The translations under genes were made by a program, and so were the position numbers. A model generated the notes under the pieces. It was not told where the DNA came from and ran no database searches. It saw nothing but the letters and a program-made list of their open reading frames with translations. Positions 32,196 through 39,823 of a stretch of DNA of 47,895 bases are shown here, one piece after another. Origin of the DNA: Taibaiella sp. (GTDB taxonomy: Bacteria; Bacteroidota; Bacteroidia; Chitinophagales; Chitinophagaceae). The first letter of the stretch is position 1. The number at the start of each line of letters is the position of its first letter. The stretch is taken from assembly GCA_019739295.1 (NCBI GenBank), contig JAHHDV010000016.1, forward strand, positions 1 through 47,895. Reading direction: 5' to 3'.

Positions 32196-33389
32196 ATGGA
32201 TTTCGTATTATTTGATGATGAAGAAAGGAATTTATTATTTCCCTTTACCCATACACGTCCCGTAGCTGATATCCGCTGTGGTATATGGACCATCAGGGAG
32301 AAATGGGAATACCTGCTGGAGGGCAAAGCGGCTTTCCGGACGGCTCCTTACCTGATGCAGGCATTTAACCCCGGCTCCGTATCCTCCGGACTGAAGATCA
32401 ATGGCAGCCTGCTACCGGATGATGCACTCGTCCGGGCCGTTCAAAGCTTATCCGAAGGGCACGCTCTTGTGAAAGACGGGAAAGTCGTGGCCATCCATGG
32501 AGGCGGCGATGATCATCATGAATGGCAGCCCCTTGCCGTCGCTGAGTCACTGGAAACGGAAGAATATCCTTATCCTGTTTCCTGGATCAGGAGACCCTGG
32601 GATATCTTCAGCCATAATGACCGGCAGATCCAGTCTGACTTCCTGCTCCTTACACAGGGGAAAAAATCACAGGCGATCCCCGGATATGTTACCGCCATTG
32701 CCCCGGAAAACATTTACATAGAAGAAGGAGCTACCCTCCTTCCCTGTATCCTGAACGCTGCCCATGCCAGGATTTATATCGGCAGGAATGCGGAAATCAT
32801 GGAAGGCAGCATGCTGCGGGGCAATATTGCCATCTGTGATCAGGCCGTGGTGAAGATGGGTGCGAAAGTTTATTCAGGCACTACCATCGGACCGGGCTGT
32901 AAAGTAGGCGGGGAGATACAGAATACCATATTCTTTGCCAACAGCAACAAGGGTCACGATGGTTACCTGGGCAATGCCGTCATCGGGGAATGGTGTAACC
33001 TGGGCGCTGACACCAACTGTTCCAACTTAAAGAATGACTACGGGCAGGTGGATGCCTATTCCGAAGGGGAAGGAAAATATATCGAGACAGGATTGCAGTT
33101 CTGTGGCCTGATGATGGGCGACCACAGCAAGTGTTCCATCAATACGATGTTCAACACGGGTACGGTAGTCGGTGTCAGCTGTAATATATTCGGAACAGAT
33201 TTCCCGCCTAAGTTTATCCCCTCTTTCAGCTGGGGCGGTAGCCAGCAGCTGAAAGTCTACAAGATCGAAAAGGCAAAAAGAACCGCAAACAGCATGATGG
33301 AAAGACGGCATTTAGCCTTAACGGAAGCGGAAGAATCCATCTTCCAGTATATATTCGAGCACTCACCTGTACATCTGCAAAAAAAATAA
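32196..33389 (+). CDS. GlmU-like sugar nucleotidyltransferase/acyltransferase (Bacteroidota type)
   Basis: Proposed role in UDP-GlcNAc synthesis. The 397-residue protein begins FVLFDDEERNLLFPFTHTRP, typical of the alternative Bacteroidota GlmU family, which has a divergent N-terminal domain and a left-handed beta-helix (about residues 170-340, with hexapeptide steps such as IYIGRNAEIMEGSMLRGNIA and VKMGAKVYSGTTIGPG). HDGYLGNAVIGEWCNLGADT carries the acyltransferase-like loop. The start lies just after a TTAATTTG near-consensus box. tpiA starts 29 nt later, so they form an operon. Activity is known from family similarity only. Confidence 0.85.
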   Translation: MDFVLFDDEERNLLFPFTHTRPVADIRCGIWTIREKWEYLLEGKAAFRTAPYLMQAFNPGSVSSGLKINGSLLPDDALVRAVQSLSEGHALVKDGKVVAIHGGGDDHHEWQPLAVAESLETEEYPYPVSWIRRPWDIFSHNDRQIQSDFLLLTQGKKSQAIPGYVTAIAPENIYIEEGATLLPCILNAAHARIYIGRNAEIMEGSMLRGNIAICDQAVVKMGAKVYSGTTIGPGCKVGGEIQNTIFFANSNKGHDGYLGNAVIGEWCNLGADTNCSNLKNDYGQVDAYSEGEGKYIETGLQFCGLMMGDHSKCSINTMFNTGTVVGVSCNIFGTDFPPKFIPSFSWGGSQQLKVYKIEKAKRTANSMMERRHLALTEAEESIFQYIFEHSPVHLQKK

Positions 33390-33418
33390 AATTCATTAAA
33401 TCATCACAACTTTATAGA

Positions 33419-34186
33419 ATGAGTAGAAAAAAAATCGTAGCCGGCAACTGGAAAATGAATAAGACCGTTGCCGAAGGAAAACAACTGGTATCGGAGCTAC
33501 AGCAGGGATTATCATCAGGCACCGGGGATGTCCATGTCATCATAGCAGCTCCCTTTCTACATTTACCTACGCTTATAGAACAGTCGAAAGAAAATAATCC
33601 CCTCCGGTTCGGGGCACAAAATTGTCACCAGGAAGCTTCGGGAGCCTTTACGGGAGAGATCAGCGCTGCAATGCTGGCCGATGCCGGAGTCCAATATGTT
33701 ATCCTGGGTCACAGCGAGCGCAGGCAATATTTTAACGAAGATGAAGCATTGCTTTCCAAAAAGATAGATACGGCGCTTGCGCAGGGATTAAAGGTCATCT
33801 ATTGTGTGGGAGAATCCCTGGAGGTCAGGGAGCTCAACGAACAGAATGAACTGGTCAAAAGCCAGCTGACCGCATTAGATCATCTCTCTCCTGATGCCAT
33901 GGCAGAGGTCGTGCTGGCTTATGAACCTGTCTGGGCGATTGGTACGGGCAAGACTGCTACTTCAGAACAGGCACAGGAGATGCATCGCTTCATCAGGAAT
34001 ACCATCATTGAACAATTCGGTAAGGAAACAGCAGACAATACCAGCATCCTTTATGGCGGAAGCTGTAATGCACAGAATGCAGCAGAACTCTTCGCACAGC
34101 CTGATATAGATGGCGGGCTCATCGGGGGCGCTTCGCTGAAAGCCCCGGATTTCATAGCCATCATCGAGGCAGGAAAGAACGCATAA
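33419..34186 (+). CDS. tpiA: Triosephosphate isomerase
   Basis: Interconverts dihydroxyacetone phosphate and glyceraldehyde-3-phosphate in glycolysis. The TIM barrel shows GNWKMNKT with the catalytic Lys, ILGHSERRQYF with the catalytic His, AYEPVWAIGTGKTAT with the catalytic Glu, and the phosphate loops YGGSCN and GGLIGGASL. The length is 255 residues. It is the second gene of a two-gene operon with the GlmU-like gene and ends in a strong terminator. Confidence 0.98.
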   Translation: MSRKKIVAGNWKMNKTVAEGKQLVSELQQGLSSGTGDVHVIIAAPFLHLPTLIEQSKENNPLRFGAQNCHQEASGAFTGEISAAMLADAGVQYVILGHSERRQYFNEDEALLSKKIDTALAQGLKVIYCVGESLEVRELNEQNELVKSQLTALDHLSPDAMAEVVLAYEPVWAIGTGKTATSEQAQEMHRFIRNTIIEQFGKETADNTSILYGGSCNAQNAAELFAQPDIDGGLIGGASLKAPDFIAIIEAGKNA

Positions 34187-34253
34187 CCTGTAAAATATAA
34201 GTTCCTTAGTCTAATGATTAGGTAATAATGGAAATTCAATTTTCCTGAGACCT

Positions 34254-34299
34254 GTCCCCGGAGGTTGGGCTATTCACCACAACCCTCCGGGGACTTTTT
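34254..34299 (+). terminator. Terminator of the glmU-like/tpiA operon
   Basis: GTCCCCGGAGGTTG pairs with CAACCCTCCGGGGAC with a one-base bulge, around an 11-13 nt loop, followed by TTTTTA. The opposing ABC-F gene ends 25 nt further on. Confidence 0.88.
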
Positions 34300-34323
34300 A
34301 CAATCAGGCAGATGAACCGGCTC

Positions 34324-36213
34324 CTACCCTTCTGCTATCTCGTTCAATTCCAGCCAGCGCAGCTCCAGCACCTCGATCTCTTCCATGATCTGTGTCATAC
34401 GCTCTCCCTTTGCCGAAAGCGCTTCGAACGGGAGGTTTCCCTGGCTCATTTCCTGCTCCAGCTTGCTTTTTTCTTCCTGGAGCAAAGGGATCTGCCGATC
34501 GATCTCTTCCAGTTCCCGCTTTTCCTTATAGGATAATTTCCGGGCTTTCTCCTGTACCAGTTTCTCAGTGACGGGCTCTGGCTTTTGTACCGGTGCTTCC
34601 AATGCTTTTTCCTCGTCCCGGAGCACATCCCTGTACTGGGAATAATTTCCCGGGAAGTCGCGGATCTGACCATCCCCTTCAAATACAAATAAATGATCCA
34701 CGATCTTGTCCATAAAATAACGGTCGTGGGAGACAATGATGAGGCATCCCGGGTATTCTGCAAGGAATTCCTCCAGGATATCCAGGGTCGGGAGGTCCAG
34801 GTCATTCGTCGGCTCATCCAGGACCAGGAAATTCGGGTTGCGGAACAATATGGTCAGCAATTGCAGTCGTTTCTTCTCTCCCCCGCTCAGCTTGCTGATG
34901 AAGGTATATTGCTTCTCAGGTGTGAACAGGAATTTCTGTAGAAATTGTGCTGCACTCACCTTGGTGCCGTCTGCCAGTACAAAATGCTCCGCTATATCCT
35001 GGACATATTCGATCACCCTTTTATCTTCCTTAATGTCCAGGCCGGACTGGGAGAAATCACCGAACACCACGGTATCACCGATATTGATCTTACCGGAATC
35101 CACCTCCTCTTTCCCGAGCAGGATGTTGATAAAAGTGGATTTACCGGCCCCGTTCTTACCGACCACGCCTACGCGCTCACCTTTTTTGAACGTATAATCA
35201 AAACCCCTGAGGATGACCTTATTCCCGAAGGATTTATAGAGCTTCTTGATCTCGAGTATCTTCCCGCCCAGCCTGGTCATCTTGACCTGGAGCTCCAGCT
35301 GCGCGGATTCTATCTTCTGGTGTGCCCGCTCTTTCCAGTCGTAGAAAGCATCCTGCCGGGCCTTGCTCTTGGTCGTCCTGGCTTTCGGTTGCTTGCGCAT
35401 CCATTCCAGCTCTTTGCGGTACCGGTTCCGGGCCTTATCGATGCTGGCCAGGGTCTGTTCCTGGCGGATCGCTTTCTGCTCCAGGTATTGCTCATAGTTG
35501 CCCTGGACAACATACAATTGCCGGTCTGCCAGCTCGATGATCCGGTTGCAGATATTGTCCAGGAAATACCGGTCGTGGGTCACCAGGATCAGGGTCATCC
35601 GCTCCTGGGTGAGGTAATATTCCAGCCATTCGATCATACCTACATCCAGGTGGTTCGTCGGCTCATCCAGGATCAGCAAGGTATGCCTGTGCTCGAAGTC
35701 CAGGTCTATCAATACCCTGGCCAGGGCGATCCGCTTCCGCTCACCACCGCTCAGGATGCCCATCTGCTGGTCCAGCTGCTCTATCCGGAGCTTGCTCAGG
35801 ATCTGCCGCACCACGGATTCAAAATGCCAGGCATCCAGGGCATCCATCCTTTCTATGGCCTGCTGCATGGTCGCTTCCGGTACGGAGTCCCCTTTTGCGA
35901 GCAGGGATTCATAATGGTTCAGCGCCTTCATCACCGGGTGATCGAAGCCGAAGATCACATCCGCTATGGTCTGGTCCGCCTGGTAAGGCGCATCCTGCCC
36001 CAGCATCACCACCTGCACATCCTTATGAATCCATACTTTACCCTCATCCGGGATCTCTTCACCGGTGATGATCTTCAACAAGGTACTTTTCCCGGAACCG
36101 TTCAGGGCGACCAGGGCCACTTTATCTCCCTCATTGATATTGAAGGAAATATCTTCAAACAAAGGACGGTCCGCGTAGGTTTTGCTGAGGTTCTCGACAG
36201 ATAAGTAGTGCAT
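34324..36213 (-). CDS. ABC-F family ATPase, Uup-like
   Basis: Soluble twin-ATPase of 629 residues, with no membrane segment. Domain 1 has Walker A ALNGSGKST, signature LSGGERKRIALARVL and Walker B LLILDEPTNHLD. Domain 2 has GKNGAGKST, LSGGEKKRLQLL and FLVLDEPTNDLD. The inter-domain linker is basic and helical (RKQPKARTTKSKARQDAF), and the C-terminus ends in a charged coiled coil (about 560-629), as in Uup. ABC-F proteins act on the ribosome; Uup members also affect DNA and ribosome homeostasis. An antibiotic-resistance type cannot be excluded, but the long C-terminal coiled coil favours Uup. Its -7 box lies 5 nt from the ATG. Confidence 0.93.
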   Translation of the reverse strand: MHYLSVENLSKTYADRPLFEDISFNINEGDKVALVALNGSGKSTLLKIITGEEIPDEGKVWIHKDVQVVMLGQDAPYQADQTIADVIFGFDHPVMKALNHYESLLAKGDSVPEATMQQAIERMDALDAWHFESVVRQILSKLRIEQLDQQMGILSGGERKRIALARVLIDLDFEHRHTLLILDEPTNHLDVGMIEWLEYYLTQERMTLILVTHDRYFLDNICNRIIELADRQLYVVQGNYEQYLEQKAIRQEQTLASIDKARNRYRKELEWMRKQPKARTTKSKARQDAFYDWKERAHQKIESAQLELQVKMTRLGGKILEIKKLYKSFGNKVILRGFDYTFKKGERVGVVGKNGAGKSTFINILLGKEEVDSGKINIGDTVVFGDFSQSGLDIKEDKRVIEYVQDIAEHFVLADGTKVSAAQFLQKFLFTPEKQYTFISKLSGGEKKRLQLLTILFRNPNFLVLDEPTNDLDLPTLDILEEFLAEYPGCLIIVSHDRYFMDKIVDHLFVFEGDGQIRDFPGNYSQYRDVLRDEEKALEAPVQKPEPVTEKLVQEKARKLSYKEKRELEEIDRQIPLLQEEKSKLEQEMSQGNLPFEALSAKGERMTQIMEEIEVLELRWLELNEIAEG

Positions 36214-36218
36214 GCCGG

Positions 36219-36226
36219 CAAAGGTA
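36219..36226 (-). promoter_or_regulatory. -7 box of the ABC-F gene (TACCTTTG)
   Basis: Perfect TAnnTTTG match whose G is 5 nt from the ATG, implying a leaderless or nearly leaderless mRNA. Confidence 0.55.
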
Positions 36227-36313
36227 ATACCTTCATGTTATTTATGCTCATAAGAAATGAGGTACTGTAAGTTCCGTCAGCTAATAGATATTATGCCAGC
36301 TACTTTGACAATA

Positions 36314-36329
36314 GTTAGTGACAGTTATC
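36314..36329 (+). repeat. Boundary motif copy a (GTTAGTGACAGTTATC)
   Basis: One of four related copies in the AT-rich insert. It overlaps the stop codon of the YwqK-repeat lipoprotein gene and is preceded by CCAGCTACTTTGACA, similar to the sequence in front of copy c. Confidence 0.5.
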
Positions 36330-37221
36330 TTTTAAAATCAATGGAATTAAAATATCTATCTCTATTTTCTTGAGATACATCTTTATTGAAATATGCTGAG
36401 ACAAACTGAACATTATTTCCAGAAGGTATAACAATTGTTCTGAATTCAACATTAATGTCAATAAATATGAAAATTAATTCAAAAGCATCTCTTCCATTTA
36501 TATTAATTTTTTGGCTTTTAACGATTTCAAATTTATCCACATTAAAATTAGGAATTGAAGAAACATTGGTAGAATTATTTCTAAGAAGATCTAAAAAGTC
36601 TAAATTCCCATTTTCTAATTCCTTAATACTATTTTGTAACATATTATTATCTATCGGAAAATGAGTTCTTATTATAGAGTAATATTCAACTTCATTTTTA
36701 TTGAACCAAGGGTACATAGCCCAGTATGCTGAATAGGTATTTTCTGCATAGAAAGAATCCATCAGGAAGGTAGGCAACTCTATTATAAAATCCAAAGTTG
36801 GCAATTCTAATCTTCTCCATTTATATTTATCGCTTGAAAATTTAAAATCTACTTCTTTACCATTTTTATAAAATACTGAATAAATATATTCACCATCAAG
36901 TTTATCGAAATACTTCCATTCTCCAGTTTCCTGACCATTTTCAAGTTGCCCTTCAAGCTTCTTATAACCATTCTCAAACCATTTTAATGTCCGCCCTGTT
37001 TGAATATTATTATCCCAATTGTTTTGACTTTCAATATTTCCATTTTCATAAAAAGTTCTAGAAACTCCTTGCTTTTTTTCATTTAAAGTAGTCCCCTTAA
37101 TTTTTATCTGTCCGTTAGGATATTTTATTTCTATTTGCTCTAAACTATTGTCTTGTCCGCAAGAATATAGATTTAACAGGAGTAAGGAAAATAGTGTTAG
37201 AATAATATTTCTTAAGAGCAT
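36325..37221 (-). CDS. Lipoprotein with YwqK/MORN-like repeats
   Basis: 298-residue predicted lipoprotein: signal peptide with lipobox LYSCGQ (Cys about residue 22). Residues about 32-125 contain three or four repeats of the type YPNGQIKIKGTTLNEKKQG / YENGNIESQNNWDNNIQTG / FENGYKKLEGQLENGQETG, as in the YwqK family. The remaining half has a PsbP-like alpha-beta character (ELPTLDFIIELPTFL...FVSAYFNKD). The gene is much more AT-rich than its neighbours (long A/T runs, AAT/ATT/TTA codons), suggesting acquisition. YwqK proteins have been called antitoxins, but no toxin gene is adjacent; the function is unknown. Confidence 0.75.
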   Translation of the reverse strand: MLLRNIILTLFSLLLLNLYSCGQDNSLEQIEIKYPNGQIKIKGTTLNEKKQGVSRTFYENGNIESQNNWDNNIQTGRTLKWFENGYKKLEGQLENGQETGEWKYFDKLDGEYIYSVFYKNGKEVDFKFSSDKYKWRRLELPTLDFIIELPTFLMDSFYAENTYSAYWAMYPWFNKNEVEYYSIIRTHFPIDNNMLQNSIKELENGNLDFLDLLRNNSTNVSSIPNFNVDKFEIVKSQKININGRDAFELIFIFIDINVEFRTIVIPSGNNVQFVSAYFNKDVSQENRDRYFNSIDFKR

Positions 37222-37254
37222 AAATAGTTGTCAATTTAGCAGCAATAGCGAACC

Positions 37255-37270
37255 GTTAGTTGAATTTTGC
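37255..37270 (+). repeat. Boundary motif copy b (GTTAGTTGAATTTTGC)
   Basis: Second related copy, 34 nt upstream of the lipoprotein start. It is the most divergent of the four. Confidence 0.35.
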
Positions 37271-37352
37271 ACTAAAGATAAACAGAATTACAAATATTAA
37301 ATTACTTTCATAAGTTAACAGTATTATATCAGCCCACTTTTGGCGATGCTAT

Positions 37353-37368
37353 GTTAGAGACAATTTTC
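37353..37368 (+). repeat. Boundary motif copy c (GTTAGAGACAATTTTC)
   Basis: Third copy, overlapping the stop codon of the HNH gene in the same position as copy a overlaps the lipoprotein stop. It is preceded by CAGCCCACTTTTGGCG. Confidence 0.5.
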
Positions 37369-37974
37369 TACTAGTTTTTTTAATTCTTCTTTATTAAGCC
37401 AAGGTCTTTTTCTATGTAGCATTCTATGGCAATTAGAACATACCATTATTAAATCCTCAATTTTAGTTTTTTCATTTTCTTTAATTTCAGAGATTGGTTT
37501 AATGTGATGTGCTTCTATAAAATCATTTCCAATGTCTCCATATTTAATGGTAAAATCAAAATCGCATATTACACAAAAAAGTTTACCAAATTTTTGTTTA
37601 AAGCTTAATTTTGCTAACCTCACTAATTTAGGGTTTCGCTCCCGGAGAATATGTTTGCGTAACATTTTTTTTCCTTCAGGAAACTCTATATCATCTTCAG
37701 TTAAATCAACCTGATGAATGTCTGGTTCAAAATTATTTAATCCCCAAATCCCATTACCTAAGCCTTGAACGGAATAGAATAAATCATTTTTACCATCAAA
37801 TTTTTCTGAATCTTTTGAATATGTTTCAATAGACCCCCTTACAATTGCTTTCCAACTTACAGGTAAATTTTCTTTGCCTCTTATTTCCTCAATAGCTTCA
37901 TAAATATCGGAATAATGACCTTCCCCTCCAATTAGGTTCAACGCACTAATTATGTCTTCTTTCCAAGTTGCCAT
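37354..37974 (-). CDS. HNH endonuclease with an N-terminal winged-helix domain
   Basis: 206 residues from ATG 37974 (MATWKEDIISALN); the frame is open to 38004. Residues 1-80 resemble the HTH/winged-helix domain found at the N-terminus of many restriction-like nucleases (HYSDIYEAIEEIRGKENLPVSWKAIV...LGNGIWGLNN). Residues about 115-195 form an HNH domain: CVICDFDF, then FIEAHHIKPISE, then DLIMVCSNCHRMLHRKRPW, with four zinc cysteines and the catalytic His pair. This layout suggests a DNA-cutting defence enzyme, possibly modification-dependent; that is inference. It is AT-rich like the adjacent lipoprotein gene. There is no methyltransferase gene nearby. Confidence 0.85.
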   Translation of the reverse strand: MATWKEDIISALNLIGGEGHYSDIYEAIEEIRGKENLPVSWKAIVRGSIETYSKDSEKFDGKNDLFYSVQGLGNGIWGLNNFEPDIHQVDLTEDDIEFPEGKKMLRKHILRERNPKLVRLAKLSFKQKFGKLFCVICDFDFTIKYGDIGNDFIEAHHIKPISEIKENEKTKIEDLIMVCSNCHRMLHRKRPWLNKEELKKLVENCL

Positions 37975-37993
37975 ATATTTTATAAGACGTTTT

Positions 37994-38008
37994 AAAATTG
38001 ACACTAAC
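37994..38008 (-). repeat. Boundary motif copy d (GTTAGTGTCAATTTT, inverted)
   Basis: Fourth copy, on the minus strand, 20 nt upstream of the HNH start. With copy c it brackets the HNH gene as an inverted pair. Confidence 0.45.
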
Positions 38009-38178
38009 GATTAAATATACCAACATTTTATCAAGCTGCAAATTTTTAGAATTAATTTAAAAAAAGCAATTAAACTTTATGGCATATATGCACCAACATG
38101 ATGGATCTCCTACTACGCTAGGCTAAATATGACCAGATAAAGATAAAACGACAGGCATTACATAGCTATGAAAAATCT

Positions 38179-38186
38179 TACCTTTG
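38179..38186 (+). promoter_or_regulatory. -7 box of the CCA-enzyme gene (TACCTTTG)
   Basis: Perfect TAnnTTTG match 18 nt before ATG 38205. A possible TTG start at 38184 lies inside it and is therefore rejected. The rest of 38009-38178 shows no gene. Confidence 0.6.
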
Positions 38187-38204
38187 CAGGCTCGGAAATC
38201 CGGA

Positions 38205-39626
38205 ATGAAGCAGATTACATTTTCAAAGACAGAAACAGACATACTGGAAAAGGTCCAAAAGGCAGCTACCGCCCTGGACATGGAAGCCTATATCATCGGC
38301 GGCTTTGTCCGGGATAAGATCCTGGAGCGGCCGAATAAGGATATCGACATTGTCTGTACGGGCGACAGCATCGAGCTGGCCAGGTTTACGGCGGCCCAGT
38401 TCAAGATAGCCCCCAACGTTCATTATTTTAAGAATTTCGGTACTGCCCAGATCAAAATGGGGAGCATGGAAATAGAATTCGTGACGGCAAGAAAGGAATC
38501 CTACCGGAGAGACTCCAGGAAGCCGGAAGTGACCCCGGGGACCATCACCGATGACCAGAACAGGAGAGACTTTACGATCAATGCGCTGGCGATCGATGTC
38601 CGGAGCTACGGGGAAGCAGAAGTGATCGACCCGTTCCGGGGCCAGGAGGATCTGCAGCAAAAGCTCATCCGTACCCCCCTGGACCCGCACCGGACCTTCG
38701 ATGATGACCCCCTGCGGATGATGCGGGCCGTCAGGTTTGCAGCACAGCTGGACTTCAGGCTGGATGAAAGCTGCATTGCAGCCATACGGGAGCTACGGGA
38801 GCGTATCGCTATCGTTTCCAAGGAGCGGGTAGCAGATGAGCTGCACAAGATCATGCTGACCCCTGTACCTTCCAAAGGCTTATACTTACTGGATAAATGC
38901 GGCCTGCTGGAATTGCTGCTGCCACAGCTCTGTGACCTTAAAGGCTCCCAGACCTTTGACAATATCGGGCACAAGGATAACTTTATCCACAGCCTCCAGG
39001 TGCTGGATAATATTTCCGGGCAGACGGATCAGCTCTGGCTCCGCTACGCGGCCTTATTCCATGATATCGGTAAAGCCAGGGTCAAAAAATTCGAAGAAGG
39101 AACCGGCTGGACATTCCATGGCCATGAGTTTGTCAGCGGGAAACTGCTGCCCAAAATATTTGCACACCTCAAATTCCCGACACAGGATAAGCTTCCCTAT
39201 GTCCGGAAGATCGTAGAGCTGCACCACAGGCCGATATCGCTCACCAAGGACGACATCACGGATTCAGCCATCCGCAGGCTTCTCTTTGATGCCGGAGATC
39301 AGCTGGAAGACCTGATGACCTTATGCGAGGCAGATATCACTTCCAAAAATGAAGCCAGGAAGAAAAGATACCTGAATAATTTCAGACTGGTAAGGCAGAG
39401 ACTGGCCGAGGTGGAAGAAAAGGATAAGATCCGCAACTGGCAGCCGCCCGTATCCGGTGAGGTCATCATGGACACATTCGGCATTGCTCCGGGGCAACTG
39501 GTAGGCAGGATCAAGGATGCCATCAGGGAAGCCATACTCGAAGGGGAGATCGGCAACAATTATGAGGAAGCTTTTGCTTATATGCTGGAAAAAGGTAAGG
39601 AGCTCAACCTGGAACCTAAAGATTAG
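38205..39626 (+). CDS. CCA-adding/poly(A) polymerase-type nucleotidyltransferase with HD domain
   Basis: Adds or repairs the 3' CCA of tRNAs. That function is needed here, as the tRNA-Val gene in this window lacks an encoded CCA. From ATG 38205 (MKQITFSKTE, 473 residues), the class II nucleotidyltransferase head shows YIIGGFVRD and the metal site DIDIVCTGD, then RRDFTINALAID and DPHRTFDDDPLRMMRAVRFAAQL. The C-terminal half holds an HD phosphohydrolase motif, YAALFHDIGKARV, with FHGHEFVSG. The stop codon overlaps the stop of the small lipoprotein gene on the other strand. CCA addition versus A-addition cannot be settled by sequence. Confidence 0.93.
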   Translation: MKQITFSKTETDILEKVQKAATALDMEAYIIGGFVRDKILERPNKDIDIVCTGDSIELARFTAAQFKIAPNVHYFKNFGTAQIKMGSMEIEFVTARKESYRRDSRKPEVTPGTITDDQNRRDFTINALAIDVRSYGEAEVIDPFRGQEDLQQKLIRTPLDPHRTFDDDPLRMMRAVRFAAQLDFRLDESCIAAIRELRERIAIVSKERVADELHKIMLTPVPSKGLYLLDKCGLLELLLPQLCDLKGSQTFDNIGHKDNFIHSLQVLDNISGQTDQLWLRYAALFHDIGKARVKKFEEGTGWTFHGHEFVSGKLLPKIFAHLKFPTQDKLPYVRKIVELHHRPISLTKDDITDSAIRRLLFDAGDQLEDLMTLCEADITSKNEARKKRYLNNFRLVRQRLAEVEEKDKIRNWQPPVSGEVIMDTFGIAPGQLVGRIKDAIREAILEGEIGNNYEEAFAYMLEKGKELNLEPKD

Positions 39627-39745
39627 ATCTTATTCGGGCATCCGCAATCCTTATTGTTTTTGGTGATACCACAGCTCTGCAGGGAAGCAGCTCCCAGGAA
39701 AAGTACCAATAACAACAACAGCCAGCTGGAACGTTTGAATTTCAT
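39623..39745 (-). CDS. Tiny lipoprotein (40 residues) with a CGCP tail
   Basis: ATG 39745 to TAA 39623. The sequence is a basic start (MKFKRSSW), a Leu-rich hydrophobic stretch, the lipobox SLQSCG (Cys25), and a short mature tail (ITKNNKDCGCPNKI) with two more cysteines. A perfect TAAATTTG -7 box lies 29 nt upstream. The stop overlaps the stop of the CCA-enzyme gene, so the two genes converge with no gap. Similar tiny lipoproteins ending in a CGCP-type motif occur in Bacteroidota as far as I recall; the function is unknown. If processed, the mature peptide is only about 16 residues. Confidence 0.72.
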   Translation of the reverse strand: MKFKRSSWLLLLLVLFLGAASLQSCGITKNNKDCGCPNKI

Positions 39746-39774
39746 TGCGTGCACGATTTTACCTTATGAAGCTA

Positions 39775-39782
39775 CAAATTTA
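39775..39782 (-). promoter_or_regulatory. -7 box of the tiny lipoprotein gene (TAAATTTG)
   Basis: Perfect TAnnTTTG match on the minus strand, 29 nt before ATG 39745. Confidence 0.55.
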
Positions 39783-39823
39783 ATTGAAATTCATTTTACT
39801 TTGGTGATAGATAATTTCAAATA

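Noticed and set aside
34945..36204. Long plus-strand ORF (419 codons)
   Set aside because: Antisense to the ABC-F gene; the translation is rich in His, Gln and Pro without family motifs.
36314..38008. True integron attC sites
   Set aside because: The motif does not fit the standard GTTRRRY/RYYYAAC core pair cleanly and no integrase gene is in the window; kept only as a repeated-motif finding.
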